Assembly: GCF_001509585.1 (NCBI RefSeq)
Contig: NZ_LNCI01000004.1
Coordinates: forward strand, 186,001-250,000
Direction of reading: 5' to 3'
Source of the DNA: Tropicimonas marinistellae
GTDB lineage: Bacteria > Pseudomonadota > Alphaproteobacteria > Rhodobacterales > Rhodobacteraceae
DNA: 64,000 bases
Position numbers and translations under genes: made by a program. The stretch's first letter is position 1. Each line of letters begins with the position of its first letter. Positions 18,349 through 28,538 of this stretch are shown piece after piece. The notes beneath the pieces were generated by a model. It searched no databases, was not told the origin of the DNA, and worked only from the letters and a program-made list of their open reading frames with translations.

Positions 18349-19653
18349 ATGGACCTGCTAACTGCGAATGACCGGCCCGGGGAATACCCCGGGTCGTACT
18401 ACGCCGCCATGGCCAATCCTCTGCCACCCTTTCCGGTCGCCGAGGGCAATTTGCGCTGTGATGTCTGCGTCGTCGGGGCCGGCTATACTGGCTTGAGTAC
18501 CGCGCTTCATCTGGCAGAGCGCGGCTACGACGTGATCCTGCTCGACGCCCAGAGAGTGGGCTTCGGCGCATCCGGGCGCAATGGTGGGCAGGTGTGGCCC
18601 GGGCTGCGGATGGACAGGTACGACCTGGAACGCCTCCTCGGGCTCGATGATGCTCGAAAACTTTGGGACATCTCTTTGCAATCTGTCGACATCGTTCGCG
18701 ATTTCACCAGACGCCCGGAGATGGCCGATTGCACCTATCACCCGGGCCTGATCCACGCGGATCATCGGGCGCGCTTCGTTCCGGAATCGAGTGCCTACGT
18801 GGACATGCTACGAGACGATTATGGCTACCCCCATATGCGCGCGCTTGACCGGGAGGAAATCCGTCATCTGGTAGGATCGAGTGCCTACCACGGTGGCTTC
18901 CTCGACACGAATGCCGGTCATCTGGATCCGCTGCGCTTCGCACTCGGCTTGGCGCGCATTGCCCAGGCCGCCGGTGTTCGCATTTTCGAGAGGTCGAAAG
19001 TGACCGCGGTGGATAAGGGAGACCCGCCGAACGTCCGCACCGATGCGGCGACCATCGTCGCCGGCCACGTCGTGCTGGCTTGCAACGGGTATCTTGGCGG
19101 GCTCGACAGCCAGGTGGCCGCCCGCGTCATGCCAATCAACAACTACATCGTTGCCACCGAGCCTTTGACGCCGGACGCGCAAGCGGAAATCATCCGTGGC
19201 GACTACGCCGTCGGAGACAGCAAGTTTGTCGTCAATTACTACCGTTTTTCGGAGGACCGACGCTTGCTCTTCGGTGGCAGCGAAAGCTACGGATACCGAT
19301 TTCCCGCCGACATCCGGAAACTCGTCTCGAAACCGATGCTGGAGATCTTTCCGCAGCTTGCGGGCGTGAAGCTCGACTACGCCTGGGGTGGAACCCTTGC
19401 GATCACGATGAACCGGATGCCCCATTTCGAGCGGCTGGCAGGCAATATCCTCAGCTTCTCGGGTTACTCCGGCCACGGGCTGGCAATGGCCACGCTTGCC
19501 GGCCAGATCGCGGCGGAAACCATCGCTGGCCAGGCCGAACGTTTCGACATGATGGCACGCGTTCCCACACCGCGTTTTCCCGGAGGACCCCGGCTACGCA
19601 GTCCGCTACTCGTGCTCGCCATGCTTTGGTACTCACTGCGCGACCGGCTCTAG
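18349..19653 (+). CDS. puuB: Gamma-glutamylputrescine oxidase-like FAD oxidoreductase
   Basis: DAO-family flavoprotein of 434 residues. The FAD-binding motif is VVGAGYTGLSTALHLAERG near residues 40-58, then GFGASGRNGGQV, and the C-terminal flavin contact region contains FSGYSGHGLAMATLAG. In the Puu pathway this enzyme oxidises gamma-glutamylputrescine to the aldehyde, giving ammonia and peroxide. It ends the plus-strand catabolic operon. It is paralogous to 9203-10546. Neither the aldehyde dehydrogenase (PuuC) nor the hydrolase (PuuD) follows; downstream is the convergent proS. Confidence 0.87.
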   Translation: MDLLTANDRPGEYPGSYYAAMANPLPPFPVAEGNLRCDVCVVGAGYTGLSTALHLAERGYDVILLDAQRVGFGASGRNGGQVWPGLRMDRYDLERLLGLDDARKLWDISLQSVDIVRDFTRRPEMADCTYHPGLIHADHRARFVPESSAYVDMLRDDYGYPHMRALDREEIRHLVGSSAYHGGFLDTNAGHLDPLRFALGLARIAQAAGVRIFERSKVTAVDKGDPPNVRTDAATIVAGHVVLACNGYLGGLDSQVAARVMPINNYIVATEPLTPDAQAEIIRGDYAVGDSKFVVNYYRFSEDRRLLFGGSESYGYRFPADIRKLVSKPMLEIFPQLAGVKLDYAWGGTLAITMNRMPHFERLAGNILSFSGYSGHGLAMATLAGQIAAETIAGQAERFDMMARVPTPRFPGGPRLRSPLLVLAMLWYSLRDRL

Positions 19654-19702
19654 CGCGCGCAGTGCAGCCTTCTTCTGTCGAAAAATATCCCCGCCGGAGG
19701 CA

Positions 19703-19724
19703 CGATTTCTCTTGAGAGAAATCG
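19703..19724. terminator. Perfect hairpin between convergent puuB and proS
   Basis: CGATTTCTC, loop TTGA, GAGAAATCG: a perfect 9-bp stem with a 4-base loop, in the 114-base convergent gap. A second GC-rich dyad follows at once (CCGC...GCGG). There is no clear U-tract on either strand, so it may act as a bidirectional 3' processing or Rho-assisted end rather than a classic terminator. Confidence 0.5.
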
Positions 19725-19767
19725 CCGCCGCGCAGCGGCGCCCTCCCCTTCTGGGGGCAGTCGATGG

Positions 19768-21108
19768 TCAGCCCAAGGCGTAGATCTCTGCCAGCCGGTC
19801 AACCACGGTCTCAGGCGCCAGTTCTTCGCTTTCGCCACTTCGACGGCTCGTCAATTCCACAACGCCGGACTTCAAACCGCGCGGCCCGACCGTGATCCGC
19901 CACGGCAGGCCGATAAGGTCCATCGTGGCGAACTTGGCGCCCGCCCTTTCGTCGCGATCGTCGTAGAGCGGGTCCAGCCCCTTGGCGGTGATTGCCTTGT
20001 AGAGATCCTCGCAGGCCGCATCGGTCGCCGCGTCGCCCTGCCGTAGGTTGACGATACCGCAGTGGAACGGCGTAACCCCTTCGGGCCAGATGATGCCGTT
20101 CTCATCGTGGTTTGCCTCGATCAGAGCTCCGAGCAAACGGCTGACGCCGATCCCGTGCGATCCCATATGCACGGGCACCTGATTGCCCTCACCATCGGAA
20201 ACCGTCGCTCCCAACGGCTCCGAATACTTGGTGCCGAAATAGAAAATCTGGCCAACTTCGATCCCGCGCGCCTCGCGGCGACGCGCTTCGGGCACCTGCG
20301 CCTCGAACACGGATTGCTCGTGGGTGTCGTCAGTGCGGGCGTAGCGGGAGGTGAATTCTTCCAACACGGCCTGACATTGTTCAACACTATCGTAGTCGAT
20401 CGCCCGCTCACCGAACCGCAGCTCTGTGATCTCGCTGTCGTAGAAGACCCCACTCTCGCCGGTCTCCGCCAGCACCAGGAATTCGTGGGTGTCGTCGCCG
20501 CCGATGGGCCCGCTTTCGGCGCGCATCGGGATCGCCTGCAACCCCATCCGCTCATAGGTGCGCAGGTAGCTCACGAGGTGGCGGTTGTAAGCGTGCAGCG
20601 CGGCTTCCTTCGTCAGGTCAAAATTGTAGCCGTCCTTCATCAAGAACTCGCGGCCGCGCATAACACCGAACCGCGGACGGATCTCGTCGCGGAACTTCCA
20701 CTGGATCTGGTAGATCGTCAGCGGCAGATCCTTGTAGGATTTCACATAGGCCCGGAAGGTGTCGGTGAACATTTCCTCGGCCGTCGGCGAAAAGAGCATG
20801 TCACGGCCGTGCCGGTCCTGCATCCGCAGCATTTCCTCGCCGTAGCCGTCATAGCGGCCGGACTCCCGCCACAGGTCGGCCGACTGCAATGTCGGCATCA
20901 GCACCGGGATATGACCGGCGCGCTGTTGCTCCTCGTGCACGATCTGTTCGATGCGCCGCAGCACCTTGTAACCCAGCGGCAGCCAGGAATAGATACCGGC
21001 CGCCTGCTGGCGGATCATGCCGGCGCGCAGCATCAGCCGATGGCTGACGATCTGGGCGTCCGCGGGCGTTTCCTTCAGGACGGGCAGGAAGTAGCGGCTC
21101 AGGCGCAT
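19768..21108 (-). CDS. proS: Prolyl-tRNA synthetase (short form)
   Basis: Class II aminoacyl-tRNA synthetase that charges tRNA-Pro, 446 residues. It starts [13 protein letters not shown], with class II motif regions recognisable ([18 protein letters not shown] and the C-terminal [13 protein letters not shown]). At this length it lacks the inserted editing domain of the E. coli-type enzyme (about 570 residues), as is usual in alphaproteobacteria, so mischarged Ala-tRNA-Pro must be cleared in trans. The ATG at 21108 was chosen because the further upstream in-frame codons are not conserved-looking. It diverges from the PerM-family gene. Confidence 0.95.
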   Translation of the reverse strand: MRLSRYFLPVLKETPADAQIVSHRLMLRAGMIRQQAAGIYSWLPLGYKVLRRIEQIVHEEQQRAGHIPVLMPTLQSADLWRESGRYDGYGEEMLRMQDRHGRDMLFSPTAEEMFTDTFRAYVKSYKDLPLTIYQIQWKFRDEIRPRFGVMRGREFLMKDGYNFDLTKEAALHAYNRHLVSYLRTYERMGLQAIPMRAESGPIGGDDTHEFLVLAETGESGVFYDSEITELRFGERAIDYDSVEQCQAVLEEFTSRYARTDDTHEQSVFEAQVPEARRREARGIEVGQIFYFGTKYSEPLGATVSDGEGNQVPVHMGSHGIGVSRLLGALIEANHDENGIIWPEGVTPFHCGIVNLRQGDAATDAACEDLYKAITAKGLDPLYDDRDERAGAKFATMDLIGLPWRITVGPRGLKSGVVELTSRRSGESEELAPETVVDRLAEIYALG

Positions 21109-21281
21109 ATGTCGATTCCTTCGTGACGTTCGGTCCTCCGTTACTTGAAAGGCCGGGGGGTGTTCCAGCCCCGCGCGCCCTTCCCAGCGACAATTTCGGT
21201 CCAAACATCTGCCGGACGGCGTTGCACCGGCTTGTAATGTCGGTCCGGCTGGGCGAAACCCCGGGGGCGAAAGGAGACGCC

Positions 21282-22391
21282 ATGTCGCTACCAGTCAAGA
21301 CCCAGATGAAGATCTGGAGCGCCGTCGCCGTGGCGTTCCTTGGCTTGATGTGGCTGCTCGGCGACGTGATCCTGCCGTTTGTTCTGGGCGCCGGCATAGC
21401 CTACCTCCTCGATCCGATTGCAGACTGGTTTGAGAAACACGGCCTCTCGCGCGCCGCGTCGGTGTCGATCATTACCGTCGCCGGTCTGGTGGTATTTGTT
21501 GTGGCCATCCTGCTGGTGATCCCCACTTTGGTCGAGCAGACCGCCAATCTGTTTGCCGCGATCCCCGATCTCGCCCGCGACCTGCAGAATTTCCTGACCG
21601 CACGGTTTCCATCGCTGGTGGACGCCGATTCCACGATCCGCAAATCGCTGGCGTCGCTGGGATCGATGATCTCGTCTCGCGGAGCGGAACTGTTGGAAGG
21701 CGCGATGGGGTCGGTCAGCGGAATCGTCAATATCGTCATGCTTCTTGTGATCGTCCCGGTGGTCAGCTTTTACCTGCTGCTCGACTGGGACAGGCTTGTG
21801 GGACGCATCGACGAGTTGCTGCCGCGAGATCACGCACCGGTCATCCGGCAAATCGCCCGGGACATCGACGCCACGCTCTCAGGCTTCGTGCGTGGTCAGG
21901 GCACCGTATGCCTGCTGCTGGGTATCTACTATTGCATCGGGCTTGCGCTCGTCGGCCTCGACTTCGGCCTCGTCGTCGGCGCGCTTGCGGGCCTCCTGAC
22001 CTTTATCCCCTACATCGGTGCCATGGTCGGTGGCGTGCTGGCCATTGGTCTCGCGATGTTCCAGTTCTGGGGTGACTGGACGATGATCGGCCTTGTCGCG
22101 GCAATCTTCTTCTCCGGTCAGTTCCTGGAGGGCAACGTGCTGACGCCCAATCTGGTCGGAAGCTCTGTGGGCCTGCACCCCGTCTGGCTGCTTCTCGCGC
22201 TGTCGGTGTTCGGCTCCCTTTTCGGATTCGTGGGCATGCTTGTCGCCGTACCGGTTGCCGCAGTGATCGGTGTCATCGTTCGCTTCGTCACGGGTCAATA
22301 CATGGAAGGCCAGCTCTACCAGGGGCAACAGGCCCTCAAACGCGATGCCAGGGAGGTGGCAGAGCAGCTGCGCGGGACTGACGATCTCTGA
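21282..22391 (+). CDS. AI-2E / PerM family transporter
   Basis: Membrane protein of 369 residues with about seven or eight helices, in the AI-2E transporter (PerM, YdgG/TqsA) family. Typical parts are [19 protein letters not shown] near residue 30 and, in the second half, [11 protein letters not shown] and [19 protein letters not shown]. The ATG at 21282 is preceded by AAGGAG six bases away. The name covers proteins with varied or unknown roles; autoinducer export is not implied. The stop shares a base with the next start (TGATG), coupling it to hda, an arrangement common in this bacterial group. Confidence 0.87.
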   Translation: MSLPVKTQMKIWSAVAVAFLGLMWLLGDVILPFVLGAGIAYLLDPIADWFEKHGLSRAASVSIITVAGLVVFVVAILLVIPTLVEQTANLFAAIPDLARDLQNFLTARFPSLVDADSTIRKSLASLGSMISSRGAELLEGAMGSVSGIVNIVMLLVIVPVVSFYLLLDWDRLVGRIDELLPRDHAPVIRQIARDIDATLSGFVRGQGTVCLLLGIYYCIGLALVGLDFGLVVGALAGLLTFIPYIGAMVGGVLAIGLAMFQFWGDWTMIGLVAAIFFSGQFLEGNVLTPNLVGSSVGLHPVWLLLALSVFGSLFGFVGMLVAVPVAAVIGVIVRFVTGQYMEGQLYQGQQALKRDAREVAEQLRGTDDL

Positions 22392-23065
22392 TGGCCGAAC
22401 AACTCGCCTTCGAATTGCCGGTGCGCGCCGCCACTGGTCGCGAGGATTTTTTCGTGGCGCCAGCCAACGCGCTCGCGGTAGCGGAGATCGACCGCTGGCA
22501 GGAATGGCCCGCCCGGAAACTGGCGCTCATCGGTCCGGAAGGTTCCGGCAAAAGCCATCTCGCGCGGGTCTGGTCGAGCGCTGCCGGAGCGCGGGTATAC
22601 GCCGCGCGCGCGCTCGTCGGCATTCCTCCAGCGCCGGGAAATCTCGCGGTGGAGGACGTGCAGGACATCGCGGGTGACACACAAGCGGAAACAGCTCTGT
22701 TTCATTGGCACAACCTCGTGCTGGCAGAAGGGGGGCACCTGCTCCTCACCGGGAATGGTCCGCCGGCGCTCTGGCCGTTTACCTTGCCAGATCTGGCAAG
22801 CCGTATTCGCGGGACGCCAATCGCCCGGCTCGACCCGCCGGACGATCAGCTCTTGCAGGCCGTCTTGCTGAAGTTGTTCACCGACCGACAACTCGTCCCG
22901 CCGCCCAGCCTGCTCCCCTGGCTTGTCAGTCGCATGGACCGTTCATTCGCTGCCGCTGGAGAATTTGTTCATGCGCTCGACGCCGTTGCGCTCGGGACCG
23001 GACGGCCGATTGGACCGAAACTCGCGAGTGAGGTCTTGGAGCGATTGCGGGACCAGAATAAATAG
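22391..23065 (+). CDS. hda: DnaA-related regulatory protein Hda
   Basis: Short AAA+ protein of 224 residues resembling the DnaA ATPase core without the DNA-binding domain. Hda promotes hydrolysis of DnaA-bound ATP with the sliding clamp, limiting re-initiation of replication. Walker A is GPEGSGKSH near residue 45. The N-terminus [10 protein letters not shown] includes a QLAFELP-like segment fitting the clamp-binding motif of this family. It overlaps the upstream gene by one base and sits before ppk, as in other Rhodobacteraceae. Confidence 0.87.
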   Translation: MAEQLAFELPVRAATGREDFFVAPANALAVAEIDRWQEWPARKLALIGPEGSGKSHLARVWSSAAGARVYAARALVGIPPAPGNLAVEDVQDIAGDTQAETALFHWHNLVLAEGGHLLLTGNGPPALWPFTLPDLASRIRGTPIARLDPPDDQLLQAVLLKLFTDRQLVPPPSLLPWLVSRMDRSFAAAGEFVHALDAVALGTGRPIGPKLASEVLERLRDQNK

Positions 23066-23144
23066 ATGCTGGCAGCCGATGTCCGAAGGGCCGATTTCGG
23101 GCAATGCGTGCTGTGAATACCGCCTCAAGCCCGCAGAAGGTTCC

Positions 23145-25319
23145 ATGACCCAAGCTGATTTCCTGAAAGCACCGTTTCCCGAGCCCATCGAACTTCCGGC
23201 AGCCCACATCACGGGTCCGAAGCGCTTCTTCAATCGGGAGTTATCATGGCTGGCTTTCAACTGGAGGGTGCTGGAAGAGGCAACGAACCCCAAGGTACCG
23301 CTGCTGGAACGCGTGCGATTCGTCTCGATCTCGGCCACCAATCTCGACGAGTTCTATACCGTCCGCGTGGCGGGCTTGCGCGAGTTACAGCGCGAAGGTC
23401 ACATGACACCCGCCGCGGACGGGCTCACGCCGGGCGAGCAACTCAAGGAAATCAACGAGAACGCGCGCGGATTGCTTCTGGAACAGCAGACCACTTGGAA
23501 TCGACTGAAGCGCGAACTTGAAGCCGAGGGAATACGGCTGCTGACTCACTCCAAGCTGACCGCCGCGGACAAGGAGCATCTGAAAGAGCACTTCCTTGCA
23601 CAGGTTTTCCCGGTTTTGTCGCCATTGGCCATCGATCCGGCCCACCCGTTCCCGTTCATCCCGAACACCGGGTTTTGCCTCGCGCTCCAACTCACCCGTG
23701 AATCCGACGGTGTGAACCGTCAGGCGCTGCTGCCGATCCCGGCGCAGATCGACCGCTTCGTGCGCCTGCCGAGTGAGCCTCAGGAGTATCGTCTCCTGCC
23801 GCTCGAAGACCTGCTGATCCTGCATCTCGGCTCGCTCTTCCCGGGATACCGGCTCGACGGGCATTGCGCCTTCCGCGTCTTGCGCGACAGCGATCTCGAG
23901 GTCGAGGAGGAAGCCGAAGACCTCGTCCGCGAATTCGAGGTCGCCCTGAAACGGCGCCGTCGTGGCGAAGTTATCCGCATGAAGATCAGCGCCGGTGCTC
24001 CGGCACCGCTGCGCGACACGATCATGGAAGAACTGGCCATTGGCGAGGCGGAGACGGTCGAGGTCAAGGGGCTGCTTGGCCTGGCCGACCTGAAGGAATT
24101 GGTGATTGACGACCGGCCGGACCTGCTCTGGCCCAGTTTCACACCGCGCGTGCCCGAACGCGTACAGGACCACGACGGCGACATGTTCGCGGCCATCCGG
24201 CAAAAGGACATGCTACTACACCACCCCTATGAGACCTTCGACATGGTGGTTCGGTTTCTCGCTCAGGCCGCGCACGACCCCAATGTGCTCGCCATCAAGC
24301 AGACGCTCTATCGTACGTCGAAGGACTCGCCCATCGTCTCCGCGCTCTGCGACGCGGCAGAGGACGGCAAGTCCGTGACGGCCCTCGTGGAACTCAAGGC
24401 GCGGTTCGACGAGGCCGCGAATATCCAGCAGTCGCGCAAGTTGGAGCGCGCTGGAGCTCATGTCGTTTACGGGTTCACCAACTACAAGACCCACGCAAAG
24501 ATCAGCACGGTTGTCCGGCGCGAGGGCGAGCGGCTGGTGACCTACACCCACTACGGGACCGGGAATTACCACCCGATCACCGCGAAGATCTACACGGACC
24601 TCAGCTTCTTCACTTGCGATGACGCGCTCGGGCGGGATGCAACCAAGGTATTCAACTACCTGTCGGGATACGCGCAACCCAAGGTTCTGGAAAACATCGC
24701 CATCTCGCCGCATTCGCTCAAACCGCGACTGCTGGAACTCATCGCCCGAGAAGCGGAGCTCGCACGTGCAGGCAAGCCGGCCGAGATCTGGGCAAAGATG
24801 AACTCGCTTATCGAGGCTGAGGTAATTGATGCACTCTACGATGCCTCCCGTGCGGGCGTGAGGATCAACCTCGTGATCCGCGGCATCTGCGGACTGCGCC
24901 CCGGCATAAAGGGGCTCAGCGAGAACATCCGCGTCAAGAGTATCGTGGGGCGATTTCTGGAGCATTCCCGCATCGTTTGTTTCGGAAACGGCGCCGGACT
25001 GCCGAGCAAGCGTGCGCGCGTTTTCATCTCCTCGGCCGATTGGATGGGGCGCAATCTGAACCGGCGCGTCGAAACCCTGGTGGAAACCCATAACCCCACC
25101 GTCAAGGCACAGATCGTCAGCCAAATCATGGCCGCCAACATGGCTGATGAATCTCAGAGTTGGGTACTCAACGCGGATGGGTCGTTCACCCGTCACCCGG
25201 TCGGAGAAGATGACAGAGGGTTCAGCTGTCACCGATTCTTCCTTGAGAACCCCTCACTTTCGGGACGCGGAACTGCAGGGGCTGCAGACGTGCCGGAACT
25301 GACCCACAGCAAGGATTGA
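23145..25319 (+). CDS. ppk1: Polyphosphate kinase 1
   Basis: Makes long-chain inorganic polyphosphate reversibly from ATP. The 724 residues include the N-terminal [19 protein letters not shown] motif (about residues 25-43). The catalytic His is H450 in NYKTHAKI (equivalent to H435 of E. coli), and the second PLD-like motif is [15 protein letters not shown] near 630. The ATG at 23145 follows a weak AGAAGG site; the open frame upstream overlaps hda and is not conserved. It is 52 bases ahead of ppx, so synthesis and degradation of polyphosphate are co-located. Confidence 0.95.
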   Translation: MTQADFLKAPFPEPIELPAAHITGPKRFFNRELSWLAFNWRVLEEATNPKVPLLERVRFVSISATNLDEFYTVRVAGLRELQREGHMTPAADGLTPGEQLKEINENARGLLLEQQTTWNRLKRELEAEGIRLLTHSKLTAADKEHLKEHFLAQVFPVLSPLAIDPAHPFPFIPNTGFCLALQLTRESDGVNRQALLPIPAQIDRFVRLPSEPQEYRLLPLEDLLILHLGSLFPGYRLDGHCAFRVLRDSDLEVEEEAEDLVREFEVALKRRRRGEVIRMKISAGAPAPLRDTIMEELAIGEAETVEVKGLLGLADLKELVIDDRPDLLWPSFTPRVPERVQDHDGDMFAAIRQKDMLLHHPYETFDMVVRFLAQAAHDPNVLAIKQTLYRTSKDSPIVSALCDAAEDGKSVTALVELKARFDEAANIQQSRKLERAGAHVVYGFTNYKTHAKISTVVRREGERLVTYTHYGTGNYHPITAKIYTDLSFFTCDDALGRDATKVFNYLSGYAQPKVLENIAISPHSLKPRLLELIAREAELARAGKPAEIWAKMNSLIEAEVIDALYDASRAGVRINLVIRGICGLRPGIKGLSENIRVKSIVGRFLEHSRIVCFGNGAGLPSKRARVFISSADWMGRNLNRRVETLVETHNPTVKAQIVSQIMAANMADESQSWVLNADGSFTRHPVGEDDRGFSCHRFFLENPSLSGRGTAGAADVPELTHSKD

Positions 25320-25371
25320 CCTTCGTCGCCACCCCTGTTCATTGTCTTGTGGCAGGAGACTGGAGACGGAC

Positions 25372-26937
25372 ATGGACGATGGGATACCCGAACCCAACGG
25401 TGACTGGGACCCCTTCGACAGGCCAATCTTCGCGGACCCGGCGGCGCGCGCGCTTTCCCGGGTCGGCGTTCTCGACGTGGGGTCGAACTCCGTTCGCATG
25501 GTTGTCTTCGACGGCGCGGCGCGCAGTCCCGCCTATTTCTACAACGAGAAGGTGATGGCCGGGCTCGGTGCTGGCCTCGATCAGACAAATACGCTCAACC
25601 CGCGCGGACGCGAACGGGCGCTGGCCGCCATAAGGCGTTTTGCGACTCTTGCCGAAGGTATGGGAATATCGCCCCTCACCTCAGTTGCGACGGCGGCCGT
25701 CCGGGTTGCGGACGATGGCCCGGATTTCTGTCAGGAAGTCGAGCGTGAGACCGGTCAGAAGATTCACGTGATCGACGGAGAGGAGGAGGCACGGCTCTCC
25801 GCCCAGGGCGTCTTACTGGGGTGGCCGGAGGGCGAAGGCCTTGTCTGCGACATCGGCGGCTCGTCGATGGAACTCGCACGGATCCAAGGTGGCCGGGTCT
25901 GGGAGCGCGCGACAACTGCGCTCGGCCCCCTTCGCCTGACGACGATGAAGGGCGGCGCCAAGGCACGCAATCGCGAGATCAAGCAGGTCTTGGCGGACCT
26001 TGCCGAGCGGATCGAGCAACACGACAGACTCTATCTTGTCGGTGGATCCTGGCGGGCGATCGCCCGGCTCGACATGGTGCGCAAGGACTATCCCCTGTCG
26101 GTCCTGCACGATTACAGGATGACACCCAAATCGATCCGGGCAACCCTGGACTGGGTCGCCGGTCAGGACCTTGAGCAACTGCGCCAGACCGCGCGCCTTT
26201 CCTCGGCGCGAATATCGCTCGTTCCGATGGCAGGGGAGGTGTTGCGGCGGTTGCTCGCGACATTCCACATCCGGGAAGTTGTCACATCCGGATACGGTAT
26301 TCGCGAAGGTCTGCTCTATGAGCAGATGCCGCACCGGATTCGCTCCCGCGATCCGTTGATAGAGGCCGCACGATACAGCGAGCTGACCTCGGCGCGACTT
26401 CCCGGCTTCGGCCCGGTTCTTTACGATTTCGTAAGCCCGCTGTTTCGACAACCGCGCGCGAATTCGCGTTGGATCAAGGCAGCCTGCCTGCTGCACGACG
26501 TGAACTGGCGCGCCCATCCGGATTATCGCGCGGAGATTTGTTTCGACAGTGCAACCCGGGGCAACCTTGGCGGCATTGATCATGTCGGGCGTGTTTTTCT
26601 CGGCCTGGCGCTGGCGCACCGCTACCGAAACGCGCGCCCCGGACACCGGTTCACGCCGCTTCTGGACATGCTGGAGCCGAAGCTGGTTCGGGAAGCGGAA
26701 ATTCTCGGCAAGGCCATGCGATTTGGCGCAATGTTCTCGTTTGCCAATCCCAAGGGAATGGGTAGCTTTCGCTATCGCCCCAAGAAAGCGACGCTTGAAC
26801 TCAGGCTTCCACCGGCATCTGCCTCGCTCTATGGCGAGGTCGCCGCCGCGCGCTTCGATTCCCTTGCGAGGGCCATCGGCGTTGAAACCAACGTTACCAT
26901 GACAAATGGGAAATCGGCACGCTCCGGGCCGACCTAG
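25372..26937 (+). CDS. ppx: Exopolyphosphatase (Ppx/GppA family)
   Basis: Processively removes phosphate from polyphosphate ends, or hydrolyses pppGpp in GppA members. The protein has 521 residues with the actin-like ATPase fold: VLDVGSNSVRMVVFDG near residue 35 and CDIGGSSMELARI near 160. The C-terminal half has the HD-like helical domain (LLHDVNWRAHPDYR). The ATG at 25372 is preceded by GGAGAC. It forms an operon with ppk1 and its stop overlaps the stop of the small convergent gene. Confidence 0.92.
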   Translation: MDDGIPEPNGDWDPFDRPIFADPAARALSRVGVLDVGSNSVRMVVFDGAARSPAYFYNEKVMAGLGAGLDQTNTLNPRGRERALAAIRRFATLAEGMGISPLTSVATAAVRVADDGPDFCQEVERETGQKIHVIDGEEEARLSAQGVLLGWPEGEGLVCDIGGSSMELARIQGGRVWERATTALGPLRLTTMKGGAKARNREIKQVLADLAERIEQHDRLYLVGGSWRAIARLDMVRKDYPLSVLHDYRMTPKSIRATLDWVAGQDLEQLRQTARLSSARISLVPMAGEVLRRLLATFHIREVVTSGYGIREGLLYEQMPHRIRSRDPLIEAARYSELTSARLPGFGPVLYDFVSPLFRQPRANSRWIKAACLLHDVNWRAHPDYRAEICFDSATRGNLGGIDHVGRVFLGLALAHRYRNARPGHRFTPLLDMLEPKLVREAEILGKAMRFGAMFSFANPKGMGSFRYRPKKATLELRLPPASASLYGEVAAARFDSLARAIGVETNVTMTNGKSARSGPT

Positions 26938-27296
26938 AGTTCCACCTCGCCCTCTTCAGGCACCGGGACTTCAAGCGGCGTTTTCCGGCGAAGGATGATA
27001 TCGCCGTTTGGCAGCTTCTCCGGTGGGTGGTACATGTCCAGATCGCCGATCATCTCGGAGAATTCCTCCAACATCGGCATGAAATCCTCCGCGAAGGCCC
27101 GGAGTTTCGGCTCCATCTCTGTTGCCAGATCGTCCATCAATGGTTCGATCTGCTCAGTGAGGCCGCGCAGGAGCAATTTGGCCCCCTCTTCAATCAGATC
27201 GACACCTTCCTCCACATCCCCCTCCTGCGCCGTCGCTGGGACGGGGACAATGGCCAACGAGAGGCAAAAGACAAGCGCGGTGCAGCGAATCATCAT
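26934..27296 (-). CDS. Small secreted/periplasmic protein of unknown function
   Basis: A 120-residue protein with a clear signal peptide (about 1-22: hydrophobic run LVFCLSLAIVPVP then ATA-Q). An acidic, helical mature part follows (EEGVDLIEEGAKLLLRGL, DDLATEMEPKLRAF) and a C-terminal tail rich in Pro and Glu. I chose ATG 27296 so that the signal peptide is at the N-terminus; an adjacent ATG at 27293 and a TTG at 27326 are alternatives. The amphipathic EG/LL pattern resembles small periplasmic helical proteins seen in this family of bacteria, but I cannot name one. It converges on ppx with the stop codons overlapping. Confidence 0.75.
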   Translation of the reverse strand: MMIRCTALVFCLSLAIVPVPATAQEGDVEEGVDLIEEGAKLLLRGLTEQIEPLMDDLATEMEPKLRAFAEDFMPMLEEFSEMIGDLDMYHPPEKLPNGDIILRRKTPLEVPVPEEGEVEL

Positions 27297-27332
27297 GCGT
27301 CGAGTATACGCGCCGTGGGTGGCCAAGGAAGC

Positions 27333-28364
27333 TCAGTCGTCGATGTCCACCGTCACAGGGAAGTGATCAGAGGCTGTCAACAGGGCGTCCCGCAACTCCG
27401 GGGTGCGGTAAAGAACCGGGTCGTCGAAGGGATGCCAGATGCGCCAGCGTGCGTTTCGGTCGACCAGATTCGGGGAAAGCATCACGAAGTCCAGAAGCGC
27501 TGAGAAATAGCGCTTCTCCACATCGTTGTAGAAACGCGCAGTCGCCGGGCGCGCCGCGGTGCGGGCCGCGAGCCCATGGCGCGCGTGCGGGTCAAAAAGT
27601 TGCTCAAGCGATGGCCGGTCGTGACCAAGGACGATTTCGACACCCGATCTGCCAAACAGTTTCTCGTAGTCATCCAACCCGGGACCGTCATTGAAATCGC
27701 CCAGAACTACCAGCGGATCGCCGGCCGCCATGTGCGCATCCACCCGCTGACGGAGCCAGATGCACTGTGCAAGCTGCTTGCGCCTGTTGGCGATCGAAAG
27801 CCGCATGATGTCACTCTCGTCCTGCGCGCCATGTGGCGCCTTGGACTTCACGTGTACACCGATCATCCTTATTGCAAATCCGCTGGCAGAGGTGATCGCC
27901 AACTCCAGCGGCGGCTTCGAGAATCGGACCACATCGAGCCGCGCATCTATGTCCAGATCGATCTGGAACGACCCATCAAAACGCGGGGCGTCCGCGGCGC
28001 CCTTCTTGCCGGCGAAATCACCGATCGGATCGTGCGCCGCGGTCAGAACGTCGGGGTCATAGAGGAGTGCAATCTCCTGTTCGGTATGGTTGGCAAAACC
28101 TACCACGGCACGACGCTGGCGCAGTTCGAACGTCTGCGCAAAATTCTCGAGCGCGCGCACCGTGCTGCGGCGCCGACTGTGATCCGGTGCCTCGACAATC
28201 AGGACGGCATCTGCCTGCATGGCAGTGAATACGATCCCGAGCGCCTCAAGTTGATCGGATCGGGTGACATTGTAACGCGCCGACCATTCCGCATCGGCAA
28301 GCGGTTGATCGTCGTCATCGAAGAGCGCGTTCATCCATTCGACATTGTACGTCGCGAGTCGCAT
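27333..28364 (-). CDS. Endonuclease/exonuclease/phosphatase family protein
   Basis: Member of the DNase I/exonuclease III-like metal-dependent hydrolase superfamily, 343 residues. The start MRLATYNVEWMN carries the metal-binding Asn-Val-Glu. VVLGDFNDGPG near residue 220 is the superfamily GDFN motif, and SDHFPVTVDI at the C-terminus gives the catalytic SDH. There is no signal peptide, so it acts in the cytoplasm. Substrate could be DNA, a phospholipid head group or a phosphodiester; the sequence does not decide. It stands 36 bases from the small secreted-protein gene. Confidence 0.85.
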   Translation of the reverse strand: MRLATYNVEWMNALFDDDDQPLADAEWSARYNVTRSDQLEALGIVFTAMQADAVLIVEAPDHSRRRSTVRALENFAQTFELRQRRAVVGFANHTEQEIALLYDPDVLTAAHDPIGDFAGKKGAADAPRFDGSFQIDLDIDARLDVVRFSKPPLELAITSASGFAIRMIGVHVKSKAPHGAQDESDIMRLSIANRRKQLAQCIWLRQRVDAHMAAGDPLVVLGDFNDGPGLDDYEKLFGRSGVEIVLGHDRPSLEQLFDPHARHGLAARTAARPATARFYNDVEKRYFSALLDFVMLSPNLVDRNARWRIWHPFDDPVLYRTPELRDALLTASDHFPVTVDIDD

Positions 28365-28538
28365 ACGGTCCGCCCTTTCCGCCGGCGTGGATGCCCGGTC
28401 GGTCGCGGGCTACCTTGCCAGCAAACGCGCACATGGCAACGTCAATCACCGCCTCGAATAACGCTCACCCGTCGTCGGTTCTTCGAAGATGCGCCTCCGT
28501 TCACGGTGCCCCGTCGCATCAGGAACTGACCAGTGCCT

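Noticed and set aside
21109-21281. An upstream in-frame extension of the PerM-family gene and of proS
   Set aside because: Both extensions lack family-like sequence, and the chosen ATGs have ribosome sites or family-typical starts.
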